Source: an uncultured Collinsella sp.
GTDB lineage: Bacteria; Actinomycetota; Coriobacteriia; Coriobacteriales; Coriobacteriaceae
Assembly: GCA_900543945.1 (NCBI GenBank)
Contig: UQTN01000095.1
Span: forward strand, 1 to 7,826
DNA: 7,826 nucleotides
Direction of reading: 5' to 3'
Each line of letters begins with the position of its first letter. Within the stretch, counting starts at the first letter, position 1. Positions 1 to 5,858 of this stretch are shown one piece after another. Both the position numbers and the translations under genes were made by a program. The notes under the pieces were generated by a model. That model searched no databases, was not told the DNA's origin, and saw only the letters and a program-made list of their open reading frames with translations.

Positions 1-1011
1 TTGCCCTTCGCGATGCCGTGGTTGCACGCGCTGTTGAGCGGCGCGTCGTACACGGCGACCACGCGGGCGCCCGCGGTAAAGGCGTCGGCCCCGCCGAGCA
101 CGGCGATGAGGTCGCCGGTGCGCACGGTGAAGGTCTTGCCGTCGGCCGCTACCTTGGTGGCGCACTGGGCCGTGATGTCGGTCCAACCCTTCGCGGGCTC
201 GGTGCCGGCGTGGCCGTCCTTGTCGGCCGAGACGGCGTCGAAGCCGCCGTCCGTGCCCGCCGCCACGTACACATGCATGCTCGCGGCCACCTTGGAGGGG
301 TCGAGCCCCGCGCTCATGGTGTCGACGAACTGCACCGGCGGAAAGGCCCGCGGGAACCGTGGCCGCGAGGCGCCAGTACAGGTCGTCGGCGACCGTGGCA
401 TCGGCGGCCTTCTGCCATGCGGCGGTGCTGTCCTCCAGCACGTGCTTGGCGACCTTGGGGGTCGCCGCCTTGGGCTTGACGGTGACGGCGCTGCCGCCCA
501 CCAGGGCCATGATCGGCGCGGTGCCGGCCTCGCCCTGGGCGATGGCGTCGTCGTCGGCGACGATGAGCCAGTAGCCGCAGGGCAGCTCGGCCGTCTTGCC
601 CGCGTTAAGGGCCACGGACACGGAGTCAGAGCTCTGGAGGGAACGAGCGAGCTGTGCGCTCAGCGCGCTCGTAAGGTGGGAATCGGTGTTGAGCCACTCG
701 GCAGCTTCCTGCGCGGTGGTCTGGGAATTGGGCATGCCGGCGCTGTGCAGCACGGGCAGGACGGCGTCGCGCGCGGCGTCGCTTGCCCAGGCGAGGTCGG
801 TGGCGATCTTGGCGTCGCTGTCGCCGTCGACGACGTTGGCGCTAAAGATCTGATAGGCGTCGTAGCTGCTCGCCACAGTGCCGCTCACCGTGATGGAACC
901 GGTCGAGGTCGGCGCGGCCTGCGCGGATGCGGGGAACACAACCGCACAGGTGCCGATCAGGAGGGTAAGCAGCGCAAACAAGATTGGGAAGGAGCAAACT
1001 TTCTTATTCAT
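1..1011 (-). CDS. Fimbrial isopeptide-formation D2-family pilin (3' end cut by window; apparent frameshift)
   Basis: This is a probable sortase-assembled pilin subunit, exported and built into a surface fimbria. The start is ATG at 1011, preceded by GGGAGG 8 bases upstream. Residues 1-32 form a signal peptide (MNKK, a hydrophobic core, then cleavage after ASAQA). Next comes a pilin-like N-terminal domain with YDAYQIF (50-56) and PCGYWLIVA (144-152). From about residue 180 (KPKAATPKVAKHVLED) the D2 domain begins, whose lysine normally forms an intramolecular isopeptide bond. The D2 reading breaks after residue 220 (LYWRLAATVP, near 352). The continuation AFPPVQFVDTMSAGLDPSK, then MHVYVAAGTDGGFDAV and RVVAVYDAPLNSACNH, lies in another minus frame from about 347 down to 3. 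The original frame has no stop to the window edge but turns Arg/Gly/His-rich, so it is not the true protein. One extra base (for example in the GGG at 352-354) explains this. It overlaps the upstream adhesin gene by 8 bases, so the two are co-transcribed. The family call is firm; whether the frameshift is real is unknown. Confidence 0.85.
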   Translation of the reverse strand, partial: MNKKVCSFPILFALLTLLIGTCAVVFPASAQAAPTSTGSITVSGTVASSYDAYQIFSANVVDGDSDAKIATDLAWASDAARDAVLPVLHSAGMPNSQTTAQEAAEWLNTDSHLTSALSAQLARSLQSSDSVSVALNAGKTAELPCGYWLIVADDDAIAQGEAGTAPIMALVGGSAVTVKPKAATPKVAKHVLEDSTAAWQKAADATVADDLYWRLAATVPAGLSAGAVRRHHERGARPLQGGREHACVRGGGHGRRLRRRLGRQGRPRRHRAREGLDRHHGPVRHQGSGRRQDLHRAHRRPHRRARRGRRLYRGRPRGRRVRRAAQQRVQPRHREGQ

Positions 1012-4000
1012 GACGCTTACCTCCCTTCGCATTCGCCTTGCGACGAATGTGCATCCAGGCCGCAGCAGCGCAAAGCACCGCCGCGCCGGCAAGGTACGTC
1101 AGAGTGACGCCCGACATACCAGAAAGGGGCAAAGAGGTGGAGTAGGTGTTGGTGAAGGTGGGGGTGGAGTCGTCGGTGAGGTCGCGGGGCGAGCCGTTGG
1201 TCACTGGCTTGCCGTCGCGATCCTGAATCTGCTTGTAGGTCGCATTGACGTTGATATGGTGGTCAGAGTCGTCAGTCGCGTTGACCGTAATCTTATAAAT
1301 CGACTTGTCGTACGTATAGTTCGTAAACGGCGTGGCTGGCTGCTGCTCGCGAACGTAATAAGTAAAGGTCTTGCTTGCACCGCGGCCAGTGGAGTCAGTC
1401 GGAAGTTTGTTGAGTTGATCGAGTTTGTACTCGATCTTGTCGAAGCTCAGGGTCTGGGACTTGCCGCCGTCGGCAGTGGTGATAATCTCGCCCTTGGGGT
1501 TGGTCACAACCGTCTTGGCATTTTTGAAGTCCGCGTTATCCGCAAACTCGAGCGTAAACTCCTTCATCTCGCCGCCCTTTACGACCTTGGTCACCTTAGG
1601 AGTCCAGGTGCCGGTAGAGGTGTACGGAGTGTATTTGTTAGTGAAAGTTGCACCACTGGTAAGCGCAACGATAACAGCGTTTTCGCCTTCAGCTGCTACG
1701 GTGGCTGCTGATTCTGTTTCTGGCGTTCTTGCGCCAGCGCCGTCATTTTTTACCTTTGTTACCGAAACGCTCCCGACTTTGTAATACGTGTATTTAATGT
1801 CAAGCACGTTGTGCGACTTTTTCTCATCCCTCACAACCTCAGGATCAATTTTGTAGATCGTTTTGTCGTAAGTCACGTTCTTGTCCGTGCCCGGAACCTC
1901 TACCAAGTAGTAAACAAGATCGTCGTCGGCATAAACTTCACCCAGATCAAAGGTGAGATTTCCATCCCCATCGTTTTTCACCGTATCAACCACCGAGCAG
2001 CCATTGAGCTGAAGTTTGCCATTGGAGTCAAAGCTCGGAACTGTATATGAGATCCCGCCTTGTTCGTTAATAATCTTGTTCTGTCTGAGTAGCTGGAAAT
2101 CGAAGTCATTTCCTTTAAGCGTGCCGTCCTTAAGCACCTTGGAGCCATTGAGCTTCATCTTGGGGTAAACCTTGACTTCTTGAGTGGAGCCAGCGATTAC
2201 GTCGCCGTTGGTCATGATGCCACCACCGTGGATGTTGGAACTGTTGCCCGTGATATATAACGTAGCCAGCCTTATAGCTTCATTTTGATCTTCAACGAAC
2301 GGTTCGGACTTTAGGCCAATCATGTACTTGGCCTGGACTCCGTCATACTTACCGATGGTCGTAGGCTGACCGTCAATCGTGCCCGACCAATTTGCAGCAC
2401 CACCGCCGAGCATCTGGCCCGTTACGGCTGCGATATAGTCAGCGTTATCCGACTTGCGGATAAGGAAGAGGTCCTCATGGCCACGCCTCTTGAAGTCATC
2501 GGTAATCTCACCGCCATCAACACTTGGAGGCTGGTCTTCATTCTTACCATTGGTGCCGCCTGATAGATTCTCACCGTTTGCATCGGTGTTTCCGAAAATC
2601 GCAATACCATTGGCATCGGTAATCGCCGTCTTGCCGCTCGGGCAGGCTGCGAAGCCACCACCATAGCCCTTAGCCGAGTTTTTGGTAATCAGGGCGTTAT
2701 ATATCTTGAGACGCGCCGAATTAACGCCCTCGTCACTGTTGCCTCCCTGGACAAAAACGCCACCGCCACCCCAGTCATTGGTGGTATTAGTCGTATTGTT
2801 AGTTATGTAGGCTTTCTCGCCGCTCACATTAAATACGCCAATGGTAGGCGCAGCGATACGGACGCCGCCGCCCTCAGAGTTTTGCGCCACATTGCTGGCG
2901 ATGCTTCCACCAGAGAACGAAAACAAGGAGAGAGCCCGATCCCAAGCGCCAGCATAAATACCGCCACCGGCCTCGGCAGAATAGTTACCGGTGATGAAGC
3001 CACCGTTAATTGTGAGACTGCCGCTATTGAAGGCAGCAATACCACCGCCGCCGTGACATCCGTTACCAATATGCTTCGTGGAGCCTTCATTGTCGCTGTA
3101 GAACTGATAGTTGTTGTTGGTGATGTAACCATCTGAAATGACTACAGTTGAACTAACAGCACAAACACCGGCGCCGTAGCCCGATCGGTCTTTGAACGTA
3201 CCGTTACCGGAAATCGTGCCGCCGGTCATATTAACTGTGGATCCGTTAGCGTACACGCCGCCACCATTGGGGGCATAGTTGCCAGCGATTACACCACCAG
3301 TCAGCTTAAGAGTCGAGGCGCCACCGTTCGCGTTGGATACCATAATGCCCGCGCCGGCACCCGAAGTTCCCGTAGAGGCACCACAAACGTATCCACCGCT
3401 CATGTTGACGGTAGAGCCGTTCTCGGCATAGATGAGGTTGCCGATACGGTCATCCTTCTTTTGTGTGAGTACGCCACTTTCAAAATTGAAGTTGCCGCCA
3501 TTATAAAGGTTGACGAGCTTTAAACCAGTAGCGTCGGCGTTACCGCACGCCACGATGGCGCCCTTGATATCAGCCTTATACCCTTTAAGGGTCTCGGTTG
3601 TACCGGTTCCCTTTGCGACCGATTCGGTTACGTAGTAGGTAAGCTTGGTCGGGATGCTGGAACCGTCGTATTCCATTGAAGCGAGATTGCCGCTATTTAC
3701 TCCATTAACCATGGTCTCTGTCGGGGCAGCTTGCTGGCTGTCCTTGACGGTCAACGTTGCTCCAGCGGTGATATTGAAGAGAGGTTGATTGGGACTCTCA
3801 TGCTTAATCTTGCAGCCATTTAGATCCAACGTGATAATACTGCCGCTTTTATTGAGCTGAATTGTCTCGCTGGTAACAATATCTTTCGTAAGCTTAAAGT
3901 TGGCAGCGTCGCTCGCCTTCTCCAGCTCAGTTTTCAGCTTTTCCGCGCTATCTATCTCACCGGATGCCGCTTCGGCCTGCTCGCCTTCCGCGACCGCCAT

Positions 4001-4366
4001 TGCAGCATTGTCATCCGACGACTTGCCGTCTTCACCCAGTAGCTCGTCCTCAGGCTGATCCTCAACCTGATTCTGCTCAAGGCCATTTGAAGGATCGGTC
4101 TCGCCATTCTCGGCATCATCACTATTCTGGTTCTCGGCATCCCCGTTAGTAGCGTTGCCTACACCAGTAGACTCACTTGAGGAACCCCCCCCCATCACAG
4201 TTTCCTCGGCAGAAACCGTCTGGGCGTCATTGGCAATGGCCTGCGAGATCGGAGGCATAACGAACGACAGCACCAGGCTCAAAACGGAAGCTCCGCACAA
4301 AACACCTGCTAATACACGATGTGTCGCTTTATTATGCTGCTTAGATTTGTCTGAATTTGCTGTCAT
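1004..4366 (-). CDS. Large LPXTG-like cell-wall-anchored adhesin/pilin: beta-helix plus two isopeptide-forming pilin domains
   Basis: A 1120-residue surface protein, probably the tip or major adhesive subunit of a sortase-built pilus. In order: a long signal peptide with basic start and hydrophobic core at residues 17-40 and likely cleavage near SQAIA (45); a D/E/N/G-rich linker (about 50-137); a right-handed parallel beta-helix (about 165-725) with repeated rungs of the type GGxIxGNxAxxGGGVYAN; then two Spy0128/FctA-like domains. Domain 1 (about 732-914) runs from LNGSKVLKDG through YYLVEV to TFTNKY. Domain 2 (about 918-1075) runs from WTPKVTKVVKG through TYYVREQ to TFTNTY. In this family a Lys near the domain start bonds to the Asn of TFTN (N910 and N1073), helped by the Glu of the YxVxE-like strand (E823, E1007). 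The C terminus has the sorting signal LPLSG (1079-1083), a hydrophobic helix and the basic tail RRKANAKGGKRHE. The ATG at 4366 is chosen because GGAGGAG lies 6 bases upstream; the in-frame ATG at 4456 falls inside the probable promoter. A G9 run covers codons 58-61. The ligand cannot be read from sequence. Confidence 0.92.
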   Translation of the reverse strand: MTANSDKSKQHNKATHRVLAGVLCGASVLSLVLSFVMPPISQAIANDAQTVSAEETVMGGGSSSESTGVGNATNGDAENQNSDDAENGETDPSNGLEQNQVEDQPEDELLGEDGKSSDDNAAMAVAEGEQAEAASGEIDSAEKLKTELEKASDAANFKLTKDIVTSETIQLNKSGSIITLDLNGCKIKHESPNQPLFNITAGATLTVKDSQQAAPTETMVNGVNSGNLASMEYDGSSIPTKLTYYVTESVAKGTGTTETLKGYKADIKGAIVACGNADATGLKLVNLYNGGNFNFESGVLTQKKDDRIGNLIYAENGSTVNMSGGYVCGASTGTSGAGAGIMVSNANGGASTLKLTGGVIAGNYAPNGGGVYANGSTVNMTGGTISGNGTFKDRSGYGAGVCAVSSTVVISDGYITNNNYQFYSDNEGSTKHIGNGCHGGGGIAAFNSGSLTINGGFITGNYSAEAGGGIYAGAWDRALSLFSFSGGSIASNVAQNSEGGGVRIAAPTIGVFNVSGEKAYITNNTTNTTNDWGGGGVFVQGGNSDEGVNSARLKIYNALITKNSAKGYGGGFAACPSGKTAITDANGIAIFGNTDANGENLSGGTNGKNEDQPPSVDGGEITDDFKRRGHEDLFLIRKSDNADYIAAVTGQMLGGGAANWSGTIDGQPTTIGKYDGVQAKYMIGLKSEPFVEDQNEAIRLATLYITGNSSNIHGGGIMTNGDVIAGSTQEVKVYPKMKLNGSKVLKDGTLKGNDFDFQLLRQNKIINEQGGISYTVPSFDSNGKLQLNGCSVVDTVKNDGDGNLTFDLGEVYADDDLVYYLVEVPGTDKNVTYDKTIYKIDPEVVRDEKKSHNVLDIKYTYYKVGSVSVTKVKNDGAGARTPETESAATVAAEGENAVIVALTSGATFTNKYTPYTSTGTWTPKVTKVVKGGEMKEFTLEFADNADFKNAKTVVTNPKGEIITTADGGKSQTLSFDKIEYKLDQLNKLPTDSTGRGASKTFTYYVREQQPATPFTNYTYDKSIYKITVNATDDSDHHINVNATYKQIQDRDGKPVTNGSPRDLTDDSTPTFTNTYSTSLPLSGMSGVTLTYLAGAAVLCAAAAWMHIRRKANAKGGKRHE
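1012..1027 (-). promoter_or_regulatory. Ribosome binding site of the D2 pilin, inside the end of the adhesin gene
   Basis: The minus strand reads AAGGGAGG at 1027-1020, followed by an 8-base spacer and ATG at 1011. The site sits in the last codons of the adhesin gene, and the pilin start overlaps the adhesin stop (TAA at 1006-1004) by 8 bases. This layout suggests translational coupling, which would keep the two subunits in proportion and would make second-gene output depend on translation of the adhesin. Confidence 0.75.
1118..1132 (-). other. LPLSG cell-wall sorting motif codons
   Basis: The codons TTG CCC CTT TCT GGT encode Leu-Pro-Leu-Ser-Gly at residues 1079-1083 of the adhesin. A hydrophobic stretch of about 20 residues and the charged tail RRKANAKGGKRHE follow, completing the tripartite sorting signal recognised by sortases. 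The fourth position is Ser instead of the canonical Thr. The cognate sortase is not in the window. Confidence 0.85.
4185..4193 (-). repeat. Homopolymeric G9 tract in the adhesin coding sequence (C9 on plus strand)
   Basis: Nine consecutive C's on the plus strand (G's on the coding strand) encode the end of Met58 and Gly59-Gly61, just after the signal peptide. At the present length the downstream frame is open for more than 1060 codons. With ten G's the frame ends at TGA after ATG GGG GGG GGG TTC CTC AAG. With eight it ends at TAG after GTT CCT CAA GTG AGT CTA CTG GTG. The position and effect match known slipped-strand phase-variation tracts; switching itself is inferred. Confidence 0.85.
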
Positions 4367-4379
4367 CGATGTCTCCTCC
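4367..4379 (-). promoter_or_regulatory. Ribosome binding site that fixes the adhesin start
   Basis: The minus strand carries GGAGGAG at 4379-4373, six bases before the ATG at 4366. The alternative in-frame ATG at 4456 adds 30 residues of non-signal character (MHCLARASIG and onward) and has no comparable site, so the shorter start is preferred. It also places the hydrophobic signal core at a normal distance from the N terminus. Confidence 0.8.
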
Positions 4380-4456
4380 CCAAGAGACCGCGATCTTGCT
4401 CTTTCACTATCAAACTTGGGCGCGCAACCGATACTTGCGCGCGCTAAGCAATGCAT

Positions 4457-4487
4457 ATTGTAGCTGTTGTTTAAACGTCTGTGTAAA
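4457..4487 (-). promoter_or_regulatory. Probable promoter of the adhesin/pilin operon
   Basis: The minus strand has TTTACA (4487-4482) and TACAAT (4462-4457), separated by 19 bases. These are close to sigma-A -35 and -10 boxes, although the spacing is longer than the usual 17. Transcription would start near 4450, giving a leader of about 80 bases before the ATG at 4366. The surrounding DNA is AT-rich. Assignment is by eye only. Confidence 0.45.
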
Positions 4488-4567
4488 GAATGTCAGCAGT
4501 TTTGTAACGAATTCTCAATTCGCTTGACATATGTTCAGATTTGCTAGCTTTTATTAGCTTTAACTGT

Positions 4568-4591
4568 AGCTAAATTGCAGGTAATTTAGCT
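4568..4591. repeat. Perfect 9-bp inverted repeat, operator-like, with flanking TAGCT repeats
   Basis: AGCTAAATT (4568-4576) and AATTTAGCT (4583-4591) are exact reverse complements around a 6-base spacer. Beyond them TTAAC and GTTAA extend the symmetry, with three extra bases (TGT) on the left side. TAGCT occurs four times here (4545, 4555, 4567, 4587), at steps of 10, 12 and 20 bases, roughly whole helical turns. It lies about 80 bases upstream of the proposed -35 box of the adhesin. No known regulator is assigned. Confidence 0.5.
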
Positions 4592-4690
4592 GTTAATTAC
4601 TTTTTATTCGCCTGCGAATTATTTGCACAACAAATTACTCAAATACAAACAGTCTGTGAACGGTCGAAAATCGCCCATGAACGATATGCC

Positions 4691-4726
4691 TTTCACCTGT
4701 GAGAATAACCTACCAGACGGGTGAAA
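4691..4726. repeat. Spaced 7-bp inverted repeat TTTCACC / GGTGAAA
   Basis: TTTCACC (4691-4697) and GGTGAAA (4720-4726) are exact reverse complements separated by 22 bases, in the AT-rich region upstream of the adhesin. It could be a pair of half-sites for a regulator or the stem of a small structured RNA. With only 7 pairs and a long loop it could also be chance. Confidence 0.3.
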
Positions 4727-4845
4727 TATCTCTAAGCCAACGGTCCTTAGGGGTGTAATGTTTAGACAATATAATTTGAATGTGAGCGCAGACTATAGTC
4801 GTCTATTCATCCAAATCGCCTGAACGTCTAATCGCAATCAGGCAA

Positions 4846-4878
4846 CCACCGCAAAGGCGCCTGCCCCCTTTGCGGTGG
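4846..4878 (-). terminator. 12-bp hairpin after the HAD gene (copy A of a paired element)
   Basis: CCACCGCAAAGG (4846-4857) pairs perfectly with CCTTTGCGGTGG (4867-4878) across a 9-base loop. It starts 13 bases after the HAD stop codon (TAG at 4894-4892), where a transcript end is expected. The minus-strand tail is only TTGCCTGATT, a weak U-tract, so termination may be inefficient or the element may have another role. A near-identical hairpin lies at 5808-5840. Confidence 0.65.
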
Positions 4879-4891
4879 CTCTCCCCCGGCG

Positions 4892-5713
4892 CTACAGCAG
4901 ATGCTCCTCGATAAAGATCGCGATGCCGTCTTCGTCGTTGCTGGCGGTTACAAAATCGGCGGCGGCGCGGGTGGCGTCGCTGCCGTTTGCCATGGCCACG
5001 CCCACGCCGGCGTCAGCCACCATGCAGGTGTCGTTATCGGCATCGCCAAACACGCAAATGTTCGTAAGCTCCATGTCGTTGAGCTCTGCCACGCGTACAA
5101 GGCCGCGCGTCTTGGACACGCGCGGATCCATGAACTCGTAGAGCCGCTGCGTGGTTTGCAGAGCCGCCGCCTTAACAGTGTTATCGGCAAACGTCGACGC
5201 CCGCTCAATCACCCGCGGCATTACCTCGGGCGCCATGGTAAACATCACCTTGGGCTGCGGCTCGCGCAAGAACTCGGCAAAATCGACCACCTGGTAGGGC
5301 ACGCCGTCGACGCGTGACAGGTGCTCGACGCACGCGTTGCTCTCGGGCACGTAGAACACGCCGTCTCGGGGGCAGACGGGTGTTGCCGGAAGGTCCGCCA
5401 TGTGCTTGCAGATGCGCGCGATGGTCTCGCCCGGCAGCGGATAGCTCAGCTCGTTGATGTCGTGCGCGCGGTCGATGACCTCGGCGCCACCGCAGCCCAC
5501 GAGCACGTCCACCAGGCCTTCGATGCCCCAGAGCTCGTACATGGCCTCGGTCGCATGGGCGTCGCGCCCGGTGCACAGGCCAAAGAGCACGCCGCGCTCG
5601 CGCAGGGCGCGAATCGCCGCCACGGTGCGCGGTGACACCGTGTGCTGGCTCGTGAGCAGCGTGCCGTCGATATCGCAGAACACGGCTTTGATATGGCTGA
5701 AGGTGGCGTCCAT
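4892..5713 (-). CDS. Cof-type HAD-IIB family phosphatase
   Basis: A 273-residue cytosolic hydrolase of the haloacid dehalogenase superfamily (COG0561/Cof type), the usual length for the family. These enzymes typically dephosphorylate sugar phosphates, nucleotides or flavin-related phosphates using Mg2+; the substrate here cannot be told. Motif I is FCDIDGTLL (nucleophile D14, acid D16); motif II is LCTGR with T48; the motif III lysine is K201 in VSKTRGLVRVAE; motif IV is GDADND (D224, D228), followed by GVGVAMANGSDATRAAADFV, typical of this class. The cap lies between motifs II and III (type IIB position). The ATG at 5713 is chosen because AGAAAGG lies five bases upstream and family members start just before motif I. 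An in-frame extension to 5890 would read through two hairpins and has Cys/His-rich non-family sequence. The gene appears to be its own transcription unit, flanked by two similar hairpins. Confidence 0.93.
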   Translation of the reverse strand: MDATFSHIKAVFCDIDGTLLTSQHTVSPRTVAAIRALRERGVLFGLCTGRDAHATEAMYELWGIEGLVDVLVGCGGAEVIDRAHDINELSYPLPGETIARICKHMADLPATPVCPRDGVFYVPESNACVEHLSRVDGVPYQVVDFAEFLREPQPKVMFTMAPEVMPRVIERASTFADNTVKAAALQTTQRLYEFMDPRVSKTRGLVRVAELNDMELTNICVFGDADNDTCMVADAGVGVAMANGSDATRAAADFVTASNDEDGIAIFIEEHLL

Positions 5714-5768
5714 GGGGGCCTTTCTGGGTTGTGCGGCGGTGTGGGGTGTATTCGCAAACGGCGTACAT

Positions 5769-5799
5769 GGTATACCAAGGCGCAGGCGCGGCCTGCCAA
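5769..5799 (-). promoter_or_regulatory. Possible promoter of the HAD phosphatase gene
   Basis: The minus strand has TTGGCA (5799-5794) and TATACC (5774-5769) with a 19-base spacer. A start near 5762 would give a leader of about 50 bases. It lies just past the T-tail of the hairpin at 5808-5840, where a new transcript would be expected to begin. The boxes are imperfect and the GC-rich spacer is long. Confidence 0.3.
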
Positions 5800-5807
5800 A
5801 GCAAAAA

Positions 5808-5840
5808 CCACCACAAAGGTGCCTGGCCCCTTTGTGGTGG
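5808..5840 (-). terminator. Rho-independent terminator-like hairpin (copy B of a paired element)
   Basis: CCACCACAAAGG (5808-5819) pairs perfectly with CCTTTGTGGTGG (5829-5840) across a 9-base loop. On the minus strand the stem is followed by TTTTTGC, giving the classic stem plus U-tract, so it should end transcripts from the exporter gene upstream. It matches the hairpin at 4846-4878 at 29 of 33 positions, including loop bases. The stem differs at one base pair only: G-C there, A-T here. Confidence 0.75.
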
Positions 5841-5858
5841 AAGTGACATTTGCGGGCC

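Larger units (their letters stand above)
4488..4845. other. AT-rich gene-free upstream region of the pilus operon
   Basis: About 360 bases between the adhesin promoter and the hairpin after the HAD gene. I see no convincing coding sequence, tRNA or known riboswitch here. It is much more AT-rich than its flanks and contains TAGCT repeats with an inverted repeat (4545-4591), a second spaced inverted repeat (4691-4726), and isolated promoter-like boxes on the plus strand (TTGACA at 4524, TATAAT at 4770) without matching partners. A long regulatory region is plausible for a surface-pilus operon. Confidence 0.6.

Noticed and set aside
1..1107. Long plus-strand open frame running from the left edge
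   Set aside because: It is antisense to the pilin and the end of the adhesin, begins at the window edge with TTG, lacks a ribosome site, and its protein resembles no family; GC-rich coding DNA commonly leaves open antisense frames.
878..1711. Plus-strand open frame of 277 codons opposite the adhesin C terminus
   Set aside because: It is a shadow of the adhesin, whose minus frame carries two pilin domains and a sorting signal; the plus product shows no motif.
2221..3500. Gly-rich repeated DNA of the beta-helix as a tandem repeat or CRISPR-like array
   Set aside because: The repetition is at protein level only (irregular rungs of beta-helix); the nucleotide units vary in length and sequence and there are no constant repeats with unique spacers.
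4367..4456. Upstream ATG (4456) as start of the adhesin
   Set aside because: It overlaps the proposed -10 box, lacks a ribosome site, and would put 30 polar residues before the signal peptide; ATG at 4366 has GGAGGAG at good spacing.
4524..4529. TTGACA on the plus strand as a promoter -35 box
   Set aside because: No acceptable -10 hexamer lies 16-18 bases downstream, and no plus-strand gene follows.
4770..4775. TATAAT on the plus strand as a -10 box
   Set aside because: No matching -35 box upstream, and the product would be antisense to the HAD gene; possible but unsupported.
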